Positions 1 to 8,657 of a stretch of 64,000 bases of DNA are shown here, one piece after another. A program made the position numbers and the translations under genes. How positions within the stretch are numbered: the first letter of the stretch is position 1; each line of letters begins with the position of its first letter. The stretch is from Rhizobiaceae bacterium (GTDB lineage Bacteria; Pseudomonadota; Alphaproteobacteria; Rhizobiales; Rhizobiaceae). Location: positions 62,001-126,000 of the forward strand of contig JARGOF010000004.1 of the NCBI GenBank assembly GCA_029212415.1. The letters are read 5' to 3'. Under the pieces are notes generated by a model that saw only the letters and a list, made by a program, of their open reading frames with translations, was not told the DNA's origin and did not search any database.

Positions 1-348
1 CTCACCGGTCTGCAGGGTTGTCTCTACAAAGTGGGCAGCCGCTTCGCCAATTCGGGACATGATTGCTCCGTCCCTGTCTTCCGCACATTCCACGATGATG
101 GCTTCGGGGAGATCGAATTTTTCGCGCAGCTTCTCCTCCATCAGGCCATAGGTACCGGGCGGAGCGACGACCGTTGTGCGAATGATTTCTTCCTGCTTTG
201 CCTTCTTCAGCATGCGGGAGACCGACGCCTGCGAAATCCGCATGTGTTTTGCAATTTCGGCCTGACGCTGACCTTCCACATGGTACATTTGCGCTACCCG
301 CGCAATCATCCTGAGTTCGTTTAATCGCGGCACGAAAAGCATCTCCAT
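1..348 (-). CDS. SorC/DeoR-like transcriptional regulator (N-terminal part, cut by window edge)
   Basis: The first 116 residues of a sugar-responsive DNA-binding regulator are visible; the rest lies beyond the left edge. A helix-turn-helix at about residues 25-50 (RQAEIAKHMRISQASVSRML) is followed by a linker and the start of what looks like the SorC sugar-phosphate-binding domain (EEKLREKFDLPEAIIVE). This order, with the helix-turn-helix at the N-terminus, fits the SorC/LsrR group. The start is the ATG at 348; an in-frame ATG at 342 is also possible. SorC regulators usually control a neighbouring carbohydrate operon, which would lie outside this window. Family assignment is good; the effector cannot be inferred. 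Confidence 0.75.
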   Translation of the reverse strand, partial: MEMLFVPRLNELRMIARVAQMYHVEGQRQAEIAKHMRISQASVSRMLKKAKQEEIIRTTVVAPPGTYGLMEEKLREKFDLPEAIIVECAEDRDGAIMSRIGEAAAHFVETTLQTGE

Positions 349-815
349 TGGGTCATTGGCGTGTTGGCTTCCACCCTATTCAGTCATTTTTGCGGCCCTT
401 GGCCGGGCTTTGCGTCGTTCCCGCAAGGGGCAAGCATTGCTGACCTGCCGTTTCCGTTGAGGCTTCCACCTCTGACAGCATTGCCATCCAATGCCTTTTG
501 GAAAGTCCCGATCTGGTTGCCTGCTGATCAGCAAATACAATTACCGTAATTATGCGAAAAGGGCGCTGCCCCCAACGGCAACCTATGTGTCATAATGTAT
601 ATTTATCCAAGTATAAATAAAAATGTAAATTGCCCGAATGTCAAGGAGACTTGAAGGCTGCAATAAAGAGCACATGGATGTTTTTGATTGAGGCCTGGCG
701 CGCCATTGCGCCAAATGGAACGCTTGAATTTCTCATCATCATTGCATGGTTTTACACTTTGGCGGAGAATTGATCCGGGCAGGTAGAACCCTGAGGGAAC
801 AACGGTCTTCGCAAA
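349..815. other. Intergenic region, AT-rich in the middle
   Basis: About 470 bases separate the SorC-type regulator from the NUDIX gene. The stretch around 580-635 is much richer in A and T than its surroundings and probably carries promoter elements, but I cannot define convincing -35/-10 boxes. A possible 40-codon small gene at 651-773 is listed separately. I see no RNA gene or mobile element here. Confidence 0.4.
651..773 (+). CDS. Possible small membrane protein, 40 aa (tentative)
   Basis: An open frame from TTG 651 to TGA 771-773 encodes 40 residues. It starts with a lysine-containing segment and contains two hydrophobic patches (MFLIEAW and EFLIIIAWFYTL). An AAGGAG sequence lies at 643-648, but only two bases before the TTG, which is closer than normal; an in-frame ATG at 678 would give 31 residues. 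The composition suits a small membrane protein. It matches no family I recognise and could be chance. Confidence 0.25.
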   Translation: MKAAIKSTWMFLIEAWRAIAPNGTLEFLIIIAWFYTLAEN

Positions 816-1265
816 TCATCTGCGCTGCACAGTGGTGCTTGCCATGCGCTTAATCAAGGGAAACACGGTATCGCGCGTCAGGGGCGCCAGGACGATGTCG
901 CCCGGATCATCGGGATTGGTCCAACATATCTCCGCAATTTCCGCCGCAGGGCAAACATCGTCGAACAATTCGGATTGCGTGGAATCGACGAGGATCAAAT
1001 GGGCGTTCACAATTGTGTTTTTCTCATTGGCAGCAGGCGCGCTTTCCAACCGGACGTAGGAAAGATGTCTTTGCTCAAGAATCAGGCCGAGTTCCTCTTC
1101 CAGTTCACGCAGCAGACATTGCTCAGGCGTTTCACCAGAATCCAGTTTTCCGCCCGGCTGCATGAAGGCACAAGTCCCGCTCTTGCGCACCAGCAAAACC
1201 GCGCCTTCAGCGTTGCGGATAATGGCAGCGGCAATGAGAATGTCTTTCGGGGTGTTTGAGATCAT
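816..1265 (-). CDS. NUDIX hydrolase
   Basis: This is a 149-residue NUDIX hydrolase, expected to cleave a nucleoside diphosphate linked to another group using Mg2+. The full Nudix box is present at residues 39-61 (G-x5-E-x7-REL-x-EE-x-GL), including the metal-binding REXXEE core. The start at ATG 1265 (MISNTPKDIL) puts the first beta strand in the normal place; the open frame extends 40 codons upstream, but that part has no NUDIX character. The substrate cannot be read from the sequence: the family includes ADP-ribose, dGTP-like and NADH pyrophosphatases. The gene is followed on the same strand by no close partner. Confidence 0.85.
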   Translation of the reverse strand: MISNTPKDILIAAAIIRNAEGAVLLVRKSGTCAFMQPGGKLDSGETPEQCLLRELEEELGLILEQRHLSYVRLESAPAANEKNTIVNAHLILVDSTQSELFDDVCPAAEIAEICWTNPDDPGDIVLAPLTRDTVFPLIKRMASTTVQRR

Positions 1266-1406
1266 GATTGTGTGATTCCGCGTTTGCCGGACCCTATATA
1301 CCCGGCCATCATATTGCGCCAAGCCTGCCGTCGGCTCGCCCTGTTCTAAACCAGCAGAATTTTGGCAAATGCCGGTCACCATCACTCTTCTGCGTTTCTC
1401 TGCTCT

Positions 1407-2186
1407 TCAGATTTCATCGAAATCACCCGAACGGCCGAGGCCGGAGGCAAATCTGCCGGCTCCCTTTTCGGCTTCCTGGCGCAGTGGCTTTTCGCCGACA
1501 ATGCCTTCCATGCGCAGCGCATCCTTCTGGCTCATGCCCCATTGCATATAAGCGGTCATCCGGTCTGTGCGCAGACAGGTTTGCGGAAACCGTGCCAGTT
1601 GGCCTGCCAGGTCGATGGCTTCCTGCCGGGCCGTGCCCTCGGCAACAAGTCGGTTGGCCAGACCAAAACTCAGGGCTTCGGGTGCATCCACCGGGCGACC
1701 GGTCAAAATCATGTCCATGGCGCGACTGTGACCAATGAGACGTGGCAGCCGGATATTGCCGCCATCGATGAGCGGCACGCCCCACCGACGGCAGAAAACG
1801 CCAAAGACAGCTGTCGAAGAGGCCACCCGCATGTCACACCACAAAGCCAGCTCCAGGCCACCGGCGACGGCATGGCCTTCCACAGCGGCAATGACCGGTT
1901 TTGACAGCAGTCTGCGCGTCGGGCCCATAGGGCCCTCACCCTGTGGATCATAGTCCATCGCTCCTGCGGAAACAGCATGCAGATCAAAACCGGCGCAGAA
2001 GGTGGAACCGGCGCCGCAAAGAACGGCAGCCGACTGATCGCCATCAGCCTCGAACGCATCAAAGGCCTGGATCAGCATCCGGGCGGTTTCCGGATCGACC
2101 GCATTGCGCTTGTCAGGACGGTTGATGGTGACAATCGTCACCGACCCTTGCGTTTCAACGATCACTTTTTGCTGTTTGTCGTTCAT
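1407..2186 (-). CDS. Enoyl-CoA hydratase/isomerase (crotonase) family protein
   Basis: This 259-residue protein has the full-length crotonase fold. The oxyanion-hole segments are visible as FCAGFDLHA and AVAGGLELALWCD. In true enoyl-CoA hydratase two glutamates act on the substrate. The first is present here in GGLEL. The place of the second, in the segment after VFGVFCRRWGVPL, is not glutamate, so hydration of a standard enoyl-CoA is uncertain. It may be an isomerase, a hydrolase or a divergent hydratase. The start is ATG 2186 with a GAGGAC ribosome site; a GTG directly before it is in frame. It stands alone, so the pathway is unknown. Confidence 0.85.
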   Translation of the reverse strand: MNDKQQKVIVETQGSVTIVTINRPDKRNAVDPETARMLIQAFDAFEADGDQSAAVLCGAGSTFCAGFDLHAVSAGAMDYDPQGEGPMGPTRRLLSKPVIAAVEGHAVAGGLELALWCDMRVASSTAVFGVFCRRWGVPLIDGGNIRLPRLIGHSRAMDMILTGRPVDAPEALSFGLANRLVAEGTARQEAIDLAGQLARFPQTCLRTDRMTAYMQWGMSQKDALRMEGIVGEKPLRQEAEKGAGRFASGLGRSGDFDEI

Positions 2187-2422
2187 CACCTGTCCTCACA
2201 TAGATGCTGCAGGCTTGAAAGCCTTTACAGATCAATGCTGCCATTGCCGCAGACAATCGGTCAATGGGCCATTGTACCCACGCCACCCGGCCGCACGCCT
2301 TCACAGAAGCATCAAGGCTTGAATTTCCTGCCAGTCACCTCCATATTTGTTCTTGTTATGTTCTATTTGTTCTGATAGGAATATATTCATATTTGAAGCA
2401 TCGAATAAAGGAGGGTGTCCTC

Positions 2423-3580
2423 ATGAGTGAACTGGATCATTTCAGGCAAAATGTGCTGGCGCCTTCCAACAGTGCGGAGATCGCCGAGGCGCTGGTGGCG
2501 CGTTCCGGCATGCGCATTGATCATAGTCGGCGGCGCGGTCGCGGCACGGGGATCAACCCGAGCGGACGCTTTGAATCGCGCACCCGTCATGCTTTTGATG
2601 ATGGCTGGGAATCAATGGAGGACCTGCCGGTTTTCAAAACCCAGGTCCAGGTGGAAAAACCCCGTACGGTGATCACCCGCAATGATTCACCCGACCTGCC
2701 CTTTGATCGTTCCATCAATGCCTATCGTGGCTGCGAACATGGCTGCGTTTATTGTTTCGCCCGCCCGACCCATGCCTATATGGGGCTGTCTGCCGGGCTC
2801 GATTTCGAAGCACAACTCTTTGCCAAGCCTGATGCCCCCAAGCTGCTTGAACGGGAGCTGTCAAAACCCGGCTACAAGCCGCGTGTCATTGCCATGGGTA
2901 CCAATACCGATCCCTATCAGCCGATCGAGAAAAAATGGCGCATCACGCGTCAGTTGCTTGAAGTGATGAATGCCTGTGATCATCCGGTCGCCATTGTGAC
3001 GAAGTCTTCGATGATCCTGCGCGATATCGATATCCTGACGCAGATGGCAGAAAAGAACCTCGTCAGGGTTGGTCTGTCGGTGACGACCCTTGATCGCCGA
3101 CTTGCCCGGACCATGGAGCCCAGGGCATCCACGCCGGTGCGAAGACTTGAGACCATGCGCAGCCTTTCTGATGCCGGGATTCCGGTCAACGTCATGGCGT
3201 CACCGGTCATTCCGGGGCTGAACGACCATGAAATGGAGCGCATTCTCGACTCGGCCAAGGCTGCCGGTGCGTCATCTGCAAGCTATATATTGCTGCGCCT
3301 GCCGCTCGAGGTCAGCCCGTTGTTTCGCGACTGGCTGCTGCGCCATTACCCTGATCGCTATCGCCATGTGATGTCGCTGGTGCGCTCGATGCGCGGTGGC
3401 AAGGACTATGATGCGGATTTTTCCAAACGCATGAAGGGTCAAGGCCCCTATGCTTGGCAATTGGCCCGCCGGTTTGAAATCACCACGAAAAAGCTTGGCC
3501 TGGACAAAAGGGGCGCACCGCTACGCACCGATCTGTTCACGCCACCCATGGGAATGGGGGTACAGCTCAACCTGCTTTGA
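2423..3580 (+). CDS. PA0069-family radical SAM protein
   Basis: The 385-residue product carries a radical SAM cluster motif CX3CX2C (C104, C108, C111; RGCEHGCVYCFARP), which binds a 4Fe-4S cluster and S-adenosylmethionine. The residues around it (INAYRGCEHGC, FARPTHAYMGL) are typical of the PA0069/SplB-like group, widespread in proteobacteria with unknown substrate. The ATG at 2423 has an AAGGAGGG site about eight bases upstream. The frame is open for 53 codons before it, but that part is not conserved-looking. It is monocistronic between the divergent crotonase and rnhB. Confidence 0.85.
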   Translation: MSELDHFRQNVLAPSNSAEIAEALVARSGMRIDHSRRRGRGTGINPSGRFESRTRHAFDDGWESMEDLPVFKTQVQVEKPRTVITRNDSPDLPFDRSINAYRGCEHGCVYCFARPTHAYMGLSAGLDFEAQLFAKPDAPKLLERELSKPGYKPRVIAMGTNTDPYQPIEKKWRITRQLLEVMNACDHPVAIVTKSSMILRDIDILTQMAEKNLVRVGLSVTTLDRRLARTMEPRASTPVRRLETMRSLSDAGIPVNVMASPVIPGLNDHEMERILDSAKAAGASSASYILLRLPLEVSPLFRDWLLRHYPDRYRHVMSLVRSMRGGKDYDADFSKRMKGQGPYAWQLARRFEITTKKLGLDKRGAPLRTDLFTPPMGMGVQLNLL

Positions 3581-3773
3581 AAATCCGTCATGACCGCTTT
3601 TCCCCGACTGCGGCCATGACGGCAACTCCCTCCTGAAAATGCAGGCCCGAACTGTCGCATTCCCTTGCGATGGATCTTGATTTGCAGAGCAATTGTTTCG
3701 GTACCACCATCCAAACGCCGCTCATTGAGGAGGGACTTGCAGAGAATCGGGTGGGCATGCGAGTTTGCCGCAC

Positions 3774-4475
3774 ATGTCTCGCAACCCATCCGATTCTCGC
3801 TCTTTACAGCAAACTGCAGAAAGCCGCGCTCCCGCCAAAGGGCAGAAGGCGCTTTTTCACATCCCCGAAAATGGCCCCGATTATGCCCTTGAGCTTGAAG
3901 CTCGGGCACCGCAACGCCTTGTTGCCGGTGCCGATGAGGCGGGACGCGGACCGCTGGCCGGACCGGTTGTTGCAGCAGCCGTGATCCTTGACCCCGACAG
4001 GATTCCCGACGGGCTTGATGATTCAAAAAAACTGACAGCCGCAAAACGTGAGGCTCTGTTCGAACTGATCCTTGCCCATGGCGATGTGGCCGTGGCATCA
4101 TCCAGCGCCAAACGGAGTGATGAAACCGACATTCGCAAGGCAAGTCTTGATGCCATGCGCCGCGCCCTGTGGGCCCTGGTGAGGCAACCGGACTTTGCGC
4201 TGATCGATGGCCGCGACGTACCGCCATCGCTGCCCTGCCCCGCCAGAGCGGTCGTAAAGGGCGATGCACGCTCGGTATCCATCGCCGCGGCTTCGATCGT
4301 TGCAAAGGTCATGCGCGACCGCATGATGGTGCGGGCATCACTGATCTTTCCTGCCTATGGGTTTGAACGCCATGCCGGTTATGCCACACGGATTCACAGA
4401 CAGGCTATTGTCGATCACGGCCCCTGCCCCTTGCACCGAATGAGCTTCCGGCCATTGCGCAAGGAAATTGAATAG
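3774..4475 (+). CDS. rnhB: Ribonuclease HII
   Basis: RNase HII removes ribonucleotides from RNA-DNA hybrids and from misincorporated sites in DNA. The active-site start [19 protein letters not shown] is present (Asp and Glu at about residues 54-55 from ATG 3774), with the later acidic positions in ALIDGRD and in [12 protein letters not shown], and the C-terminal HAGYATRIH and HRMSFRPL segments. The roughly 50-residue extension before the core is common in alphaproteobacteria. An alternative TTG at 3765 is three codons upstream. The gene converges on ribN with a 12-base gap. Confidence 0.95.
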   Translation: MSRNPSDSRSLQQTAESRAPAKGQKALFHIPENGPDYALELEARAPQRLVAGADEAGRGPLAGPVVAAAVILDPDRIPDGLDDSKKLTAAKREALFELILAHGDVAVASSSAKRSDETDIRKASLDAMRRALWALVRQPDFALIDGRDVPPSLPCPARAVVKGDARSVSIAAASIVAKVMRDRMMVRASLIFPAYGFERHAGYATRIHRQAIVDHGPCPLHRMSFRPLRKEIE

Positions 4476-4487
4476 TCATTGAGACCG

Positions 4488-5396
4488 TCAGGCACCGCCG
4501 CGCGATTCGCGATGCGCAATGTAGAGCGATGCCGAGACAATCAGCAGCGAACCGAGCCACAGGTTGCCGCCCGGTACAAAGCCGAAGACAATCCAACCGG
4601 CCAATACATTCAACGGCAGCTTGAGGTGGTCAAAGGGCTGGGCATAGGCCGCATCGGCCGTGGCGTAAGCACGCACAATCAGAAACTGCGCCAGCATGGT
4701 CAGGATACCGGCAAGGACAATCAACCCTATGGCCATATTGCCGGGTATGGCAAACCCGCCGGATGTCATTGCCAAGGCCGCATTGATCGGCGTCAGCAGC
4801 AACAGCATGTACAAGGTGATCGTCTCGGACGATTCCTCGCCGGTCAGACGTTTGGTCATCAGCGAGGTCGCTGCCCAGAACAGGGCCGCAACGACCGGCA
4901 TCAATGTCGCCATGGTGAAACTGTCCGACCAGGGCGCCAGGATGATCATGCCTCCGGCAAATCCGACCAGTGTGGCCAACCAGCGTGCCGGTCCGACCCG
5001 CTCGCCGAGCAGGAGGCCGGCGCCCAGGGTGACAAAAAACGGAGAGGTCATGATCAGCGCAATGGCCTGCCAGATCGGCACCACGGACAGTCCCGCAACC
5101 CAGAACTGAACGCCAATCGCCGCCGTGACCACCCGCAAAACATGGAAGCCGGGATTGGTTGTCTTGAGCACTCCAAGGCCGATACGCAGGATCCATGGAA
5201 GACCACAAAGCATGGCGATGAAATATTGCCAGAATGCCGCTGATGATGACGCCATGCCGTATTGCATGGTGACAGCCTGAACACTGACATTGATCAGTGC
5301 GAATACGGTGCCGGCAGCGACCATGTAGAGGGCGGCTTCCAGCGCTGGATTTTGTGGAATGAATATTGATTTGGACATCGAGTTTGACTGATTCAT
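4488..5396 (-). CDS. ribN: RibN-type riboflavin transporter (EamA/DMT family)
   Basis: This 302-residue protein has about ten hydrophobic segments arranged as two EamA halves, the drug/metabolite transporter fold. The sequence alone would give only a generic DMT exporter or importer. The specific call rests on the FMN riboswitch directly upstream on the same strand: in rhizobia and other bacteria a DMT protein behind an FMN riboswitch is RibN, which imports riboflavin. The start is ATG 5396 with GAAGGGA about eight bases upstream; GTG 5399 is adjacent. Import should be shut down when cytoplasmic FMN is high. No riboflavin biosynthesis genes are nearby. Confidence 0.88.
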   Translation of the reverse strand: MNQSNSMSKSIFIPQNPALEAALYMVAAGTVFALINVSVQAVTMQYGMASSSAAFWQYFIAMLCGLPWILRIGLGVLKTTNPGFHVLRVVTAAIGVQFWVAGLSVVPIWQAIALIMTSPFFVTLGAGLLLGERVGPARWLATLVGFAGGMIILAPWSDSFTMATLMPVVAALFWAATSLMTKRLTGEESSETITLYMLLLLTPINAALAMTSGGFAIPGNMAIGLIVLAGILTMLAQFLIVRAYATADAAYAQPFDHLKLPLNVLAGWIVFGFVPGGNLWLGSLLIVSASLYIAHRESRGGA

Positions 5397-5445
5397 CACA
5401 TGTTCCCTTCAAGAACCTATAAGAATCAGGGCATACAGGCATGAC

Positions 5446-5474
5446 CAAAAGCGGCCCGCAGGGGAACGCTTTTG
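5446..5474 (-). promoter_or_regulatory. 8-bp inverted repeat between FMN aptamer and ribN start
   Basis: The arms CAAAAGCG (5446-5453) and CGCTTTTG (5467-5474) can pair perfectly around a 13-base loop. The hairpin lies in the ribN leader after the FMN aptamer. It has no following U-run, so it is more likely part of a translational or Rho-dependent expression platform than an intrinsic terminator. The role is inferred. Confidence 0.5.
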
Positions 5475-5485
5475 CATCGTTACCC

Positions 5486-5640
5486 GTTCTCTTTCATCCG
5501 GACTATGACCGTCGGCTTCGGAATCACACCGAATCTGCTGACCCTGACCGGGATGGTCAGGCGCTCGCGGGCTTCAAATCCCCCATGACAAGGCCATGGG
5601 CTCTTCATTACCGCCGGTGGGGAATTGCACCCCGCCCTGA
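5486..5640 (-). promoter_or_regulatory. FMN riboswitch (RFN element)
   Basis: Read on the minus strand, the region contains the conserved RFN blocks in the right order. First comes GGGCGGGGTGCAATTCCCC and then ACCGGCGGTAA. The GAGCCCATGG and AGCCCGCGAGCG helices follow. Last are GGTCAGCAGATTCGGTG and a GATTCCGAAGCCGACGGT block running into ATAGTCCGGATG. These blocks build the six-helix FMN-binding aptamer. It sits about 90 bases upstream of ribN and should reduce ribN expression when FMN is abundant. Confidence 0.96.
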
Positions 5641-5702
5641 GAACGAACCATCGGGCAGAATTCAACCACCCGATGGAATGCAAGCGATAAACCAACAGGC
5701 CT

Positions 5703-5735
5703 GAAAAAGCAAAGGCCGGGAATGATCCCGGCCTG
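5703..5735 (-). terminator. Rho-independent terminator of the F0 ATP synthase operon
   Basis: On the minus strand, arms AGGCCGGG and CCCGGCCT (5713-5720 and 5727-5734) close a 6-base loop and are followed by TTTGCTTTTT. It lies about 30 bases after the atpF stop codon and before the FMN aptamer of ribN, so it separates the two transcripts. Confidence 0.85.
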
Positions 5736-5761
5736 CATTGTTTCTCACCATGACTGAAAAA

Positions 5762-6241
5762 TCAGTTCAGGCGTTCTTTCAATTCGGTAATGGAAGACTT
5801 GAAAAGGTCACCGACCAATTTCGTATCGGCCTGCTCCGCTATCAGGGCTTCCGCCGCCTTGACGGCGATCTCGACCGCAGACTGGCGCACTTCGTTGACG
5901 GCCTCGGCCTCGGCAAGAGCGATTTTCTGTTCGGCCATCACCGTACGACGCTGAACAAATTCCTCGGTCTTCTGACGGGCTTCGGCCATCAGCCCGGTGG
6001 CCTCATGTTCGGCTGCCGCGATCAATGCGCTGGCTTCCTTCTCCGCGTCCTTGCGTTTGCGCTGATATTCGGCCAGCAATTGCTGAGCCTCTTCACGCAA
6101 CCGACGCGCTTCGTCCAGTTCATTGCGGATCTTGTCCGCCCGACCATCCAGTGACTTGGCGATCATGCCAGGCACTTTCATATAGGCAATCAGTGCCAGA
6201 AAGAGAATAAGCGCTATGAGCGCCCAAAATGTAGCGTCCAT
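5762..6241 (-). CDS. atpF: ATP synthase F0 subunit b
   Basis: This 159-residue protein is one of the two peripheral-stalk b-type subunits that hold F1 against F0. It has one N-terminal membrane helix (residues about 4-22) followed by a long charged helix rich in Ala, Glu, Lys and Arg that dimerises with subunit b'. Its start codon directly follows the b' stop codon. Alphaproteobacteria and phototrophs carry paired b and b' genes, as here. Confidence 0.95.
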   Translation of the reverse strand: MDATFWALIALILFLALIAYMKVPGMIAKSLDGRADKIRNELDEARRLREEAQQLLAEYQRKRKDAEKEASALIAAAEHEATGLMAEARQKTEEFVQRRTVMAEQKIALAEAEAVNEVRQSAVEIAVKAAEALIAEQADTKLVGDLFKSSITELKERLN

Positions 6242-6787
6242 CTATTCTCTCCCCTCTGCTGCGGCCTTGACCGCTGCAGTCACCCGAGCCTTGGTCACGG
6301 TTCCACCGATCAACTGCTCGACAATGGCCGATGTTGTGTCAACCGCAATGGCATCCACTTCGGCAAGAGCCTTGCTTTTGACGGCAGCGATTTCCGCCTC
6401 GGCTTTTTCAAGCCTGCCGGCAACCTCAGCCTCGACTTTTGCCCGTTCCGCGTCAGCATCCGCCTTCGCTTCGTCACGTGCTGTCTGCGCAATCTCATGG
6501 GCGTTGGATCTGGCTTCCGCCAGTTCCTGCTCATAAGCGGCAAAAGCCTGATCGGATTCAAGTTTCAGCCGATTGGCCTCATTGAGATCCTGAGCAATTC
6601 TGTCACGACGGGTTTCCAGAATGGAACCAATGCGTGGCAAAACAACCCGCGACATGAACAGGTAGAACAGGCCAAACGTAATGGCCAGCCAAAGAATTTG
6701 CGAAGAAAACGTAGAACTGTCAAACGGCGGGAACGAATTCTCCGTCGCATGTTCAGCACCCGCTGCATACGCTGCTGTCACGAGCAT
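6242..6787 (-). CDS. atpF2: ATP synthase F0 subunit b'
   Basis: This is the second stalk subunit, 181 residues from ATG 6787, which has a GGAG site seven bases upstream; a TTG six codons... further upstream at 6802 is less likely. It has a short N-terminal extension ([16 protein letters not shown]), a membrane helix at about residues 30-50 and a long coiled-coil helix. The extension and FPPFDSSTF segment are typical of alphaproteobacterial b' subunits. It pairs with the adjacent b subunit in the stalk. Confidence 0.94.
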   Translation of the reverse strand: MLVTAAYAAGAEHATENSFPPFDSSTFSSQILWLAITFGLFYLFMSRVVLPRIGSILETRRDRIAQDLNEANRLKLESDQAFAAYEQELAEARSNAHEIAQTARDEAKADADAERAKVEAEVAGRLEKAEAEIAAVKSKALAEVDAIAVDTTSAIVEQLIGGTVTKARVTAAVKAAAEGRE

Positions 6788-6894
6788 TTTCGTCTCCAAC
6801 AATCACTTCACAGCAGTTGATCCGGACAATGGTTCAACGCACCGTGGCTCTATCAAACAAGCAGATCCGAGCCACCTGACCCGTCCTGCTTTGC

Positions 6895-6916
6895 GGCCAC
6901 GCCCGAAAGCGTGGCC
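6895..6916 (-). other. Intercistronic hairpin in the atp operon
   Basis: The arms GGCCACGC and GCGTGGCC pair perfectly around a 6-base loop, about 20 bases after the atpE stop codon and before the b' gene. There is no U-run. Hairpins after atpE are often linked to the high yield of subunit c relative to the other subunits; that role is inferred here. Confidence 0.55.
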
Positions 6917-6938
6917 AGAAACGCCATCCTTTAAAGGA

Positions 6939-7163
6939 TCACGCGAAGAGCAGGAGAAGTGCGATGAGCAGCGAAAAGATGCCCAGAGCTTCCGTAACAG
7001 CAAAGCCGAAAATCAAGCGACCGAACTGGCCGTCAGCTGCTGAGGGATTGCGCAATGCGCCTGCAAGGTAGCTACCAAAGATATTACCAAGACCAATGCC
7101 TGCACCGCCCATGCCGAGACATGCGATACCTGCGCCGATGTATTTTGCTGCTTCCGCTTCCAT
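6939..7163 (-). CDS. atpE: ATP synthase F0 subunit c
   Basis: This 74-residue two-helix hairpin protein forms the rotating c-ring. The glycine-rich first helix ([10 protein letters not shown]) and the loop RNP are present, and the proton-carrying carboxylate is Glu58 in the second helix ([10 protein letters not shown]). The start is ATG 7163 with GAAGGAG upstream; the open frame extends 29 codons further but without a sensible start region. It lies between subunit a and subunit b' in the F0 operon. Confidence 0.97.
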   Translation of the reverse strand: MEAEAAKYIGAGIACLGMGGAGIGLGNIFGSYLAGALRNPSAADGQFGRLIFGFAVTEALGIFSLLIALLLLFA

Positions 7164-7224
7164 AATAAACTCCTTCGAATGGGATTGGCGTCTGTTAATG
7201 ACGGCTGCGCCGCCAATTTCTCTC

Positions 7225-7974
7225 CTAGTGGCCCGGGTGCAGGGCGTCATTGAGGTACATGCATGTCAGTACCGCAAAAACATAAGCCTGCAAAAAGGCA
7301 ACAAGAAATTCCAGGCCGGTCAAAGCGACCGCCATGAACAATGGCAGGATTGCACCACCGATACCCAGCGCACCCATGGCGCCCAGCGAGGTAACAAATC
7401 CGGCAAAAACTTTAAGCGTGATGTGTCCGGCCAACATGTTCGCAAACAGACGAACCGAAAGGCTGATGGGACGTGACAGAAAGGAAATCACCTCAATGAG
7501 CACCACCAGAGGCATCAGCACCATGGGAATGCCACTGGGTACGAACAGTTTGAGAAAACCCAGACCGTGCTTCCAGAAACCATAGACAACCACGGTTCCA
7601 ATCACCAGCAACGACAGCATGAACGTCACGATAATGTGGCTGGTGATGGTGAAGAAATAGGGGAACATGCCCAGAAGATTGGCAACCAGAACGAACATGA
7701 ACAGCGAGAACACCATCGGGAAGAACCGCATGCCTGCAGAACCCGCGCCATCGCGCAGCATGGAGGCTACAAACTCATAGCCCATCTCGGAAATCGACTG
7801 CATCCGGCTTGGCACCATGCCACGATTGGATGTTGTCAGAAATAGAAATGCCGACGCAACTGCCACGGTCGCAACCATGAAGAGCGAGGAATTGGTAAAT
7901 GACAGATCAAGACCACCAACATCAATGGGGATCAGTTTGCTGATCTGAAACTGGTGGATGGGATCATTTGCCAC
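7225..7974 (-). CDS. atpB: ATP synthase F0 subunit a
   Basis: This 249-residue polytopic membrane protein provides the proton half-channels next to the c-ring. The essential arginine is present in [13 protein letters not shown], near the second-last helix. The start is a GTG at 7974 (GVANDP region reads M-A-N-D-P) with an AAAGAGGT site. It follows atpI by about 47 bases and precedes atpE by about 60 bases. Confidence 0.97.
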   Translation of the reverse strand: MANDPIHQFQISKLIPIDVGGLDLSFTNSSLFMVATVAVASAFLFLTTSNRGMVPSRMQSISEMGYEFVASMLRDGAGSAGMRFFPMVFSLFMFVLVANLLGMFPYFFTITSHIIVTFMLSLLVIGTVVVYGFWKHGLGFLKLFVPSGIPMVLMPLVVLIEVISFLSRPISLSVRLFANMLAGHITLKVFAGFVTSLGAMGALGIGGAILPLFMAVALTGLEFLVAFLQAYVFAVLTCMYLNDALHPGH

Positions 7975-8021
7975 CGCGTACCTCTTTCCGTTTGCCGGCC
8001 TGTTCAGCCATTGGCGTCTTG

Positions 8022-8408
8022 TTAGTCTTTGTCATCCGTACCGGTGATGCGCTTTTGCGCAACAACACCGGCTGAACGCATAACATTCAGTACCCCGGCG
8101 ACAAACCCCAATAGAAGGAACAGGATCATTCCCCAGGGTGTTGTCCCCACAAATCGGTCGATCAGATAGCCCAGAAGCGCACCCACGAAAATCGCGGCAA
8201 CAAATTCGGTCGAAAGCTGAAACGCCTTGGCGTAGGAAGTCTTGTCTTCCCTTCCAGCTTTGTTGTCCTTTTTGTCTTCCGCCGTGCGGGAAGCAAGTTT
8301 TGCTCCCAATTGCATGCGACGCTCTTCAAGACCGTCGGATTGATCACTTCGTCCGTCATCATCAGGAGCAGGATCAACCGATCCGTTGTTTTGCGCGGGT
8401 TTACTCAT
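8022..8408 (-). CDS. atpI: ATP synthase accessory protein AtpI
   Basis: This 128-residue protein has a charged N-terminal half and two C-terminal membrane helices (about residues 68-90 and 95-115), with the [20 protein letters not shown] segment typical of AtpI. AtpI helps c-ring assembly. It is the first gene of the F0 operon; the roughly 250 bases upstream (8409-8657) should carry the operon promoter, though I cannot pin down the boxes. Confidence 0.92.
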   Translation of the reverse strand: MSKPAQNNGSVDPAPDDDGRSDQSDGLEERRMQLGAKLASRTAEDKKDNKAGREDKTSYAKAFQLSTEFVAAIFVGALLGYLIDRFVGTTPWGMILFLLLGFVAGVLNVMRSAGVVAQKRITGTDDKD

Positions 8409-8657
8409 GAAAGTTGCGCTCCACTTTGCTGTCTGACGAAACCGAACGAAACCGTTCCGAAGTCGGGCGCAACATAGTTTTACCCCCCATCCAAGTCAAG
8501 GCGACTCTCGGGTGGGAATGCAATATAAAATATCGTGAAAAAACAATGCGTTAATGTGGGCAGTGCAATTCATTCGACTTAAGCATCACAGAATCATTGT
8601 GCATTGCGGCACTTTAACCCTCTCGCCAGCCGTTGATCGACGCATCAGGCGAAGCTG

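Noticed and set aside
4479..5243. 254-codon open frame opposite ribN
   Set aside because: Same reason: it is the antisense of a ten-helix membrane protein, with no domain or ribosome site.
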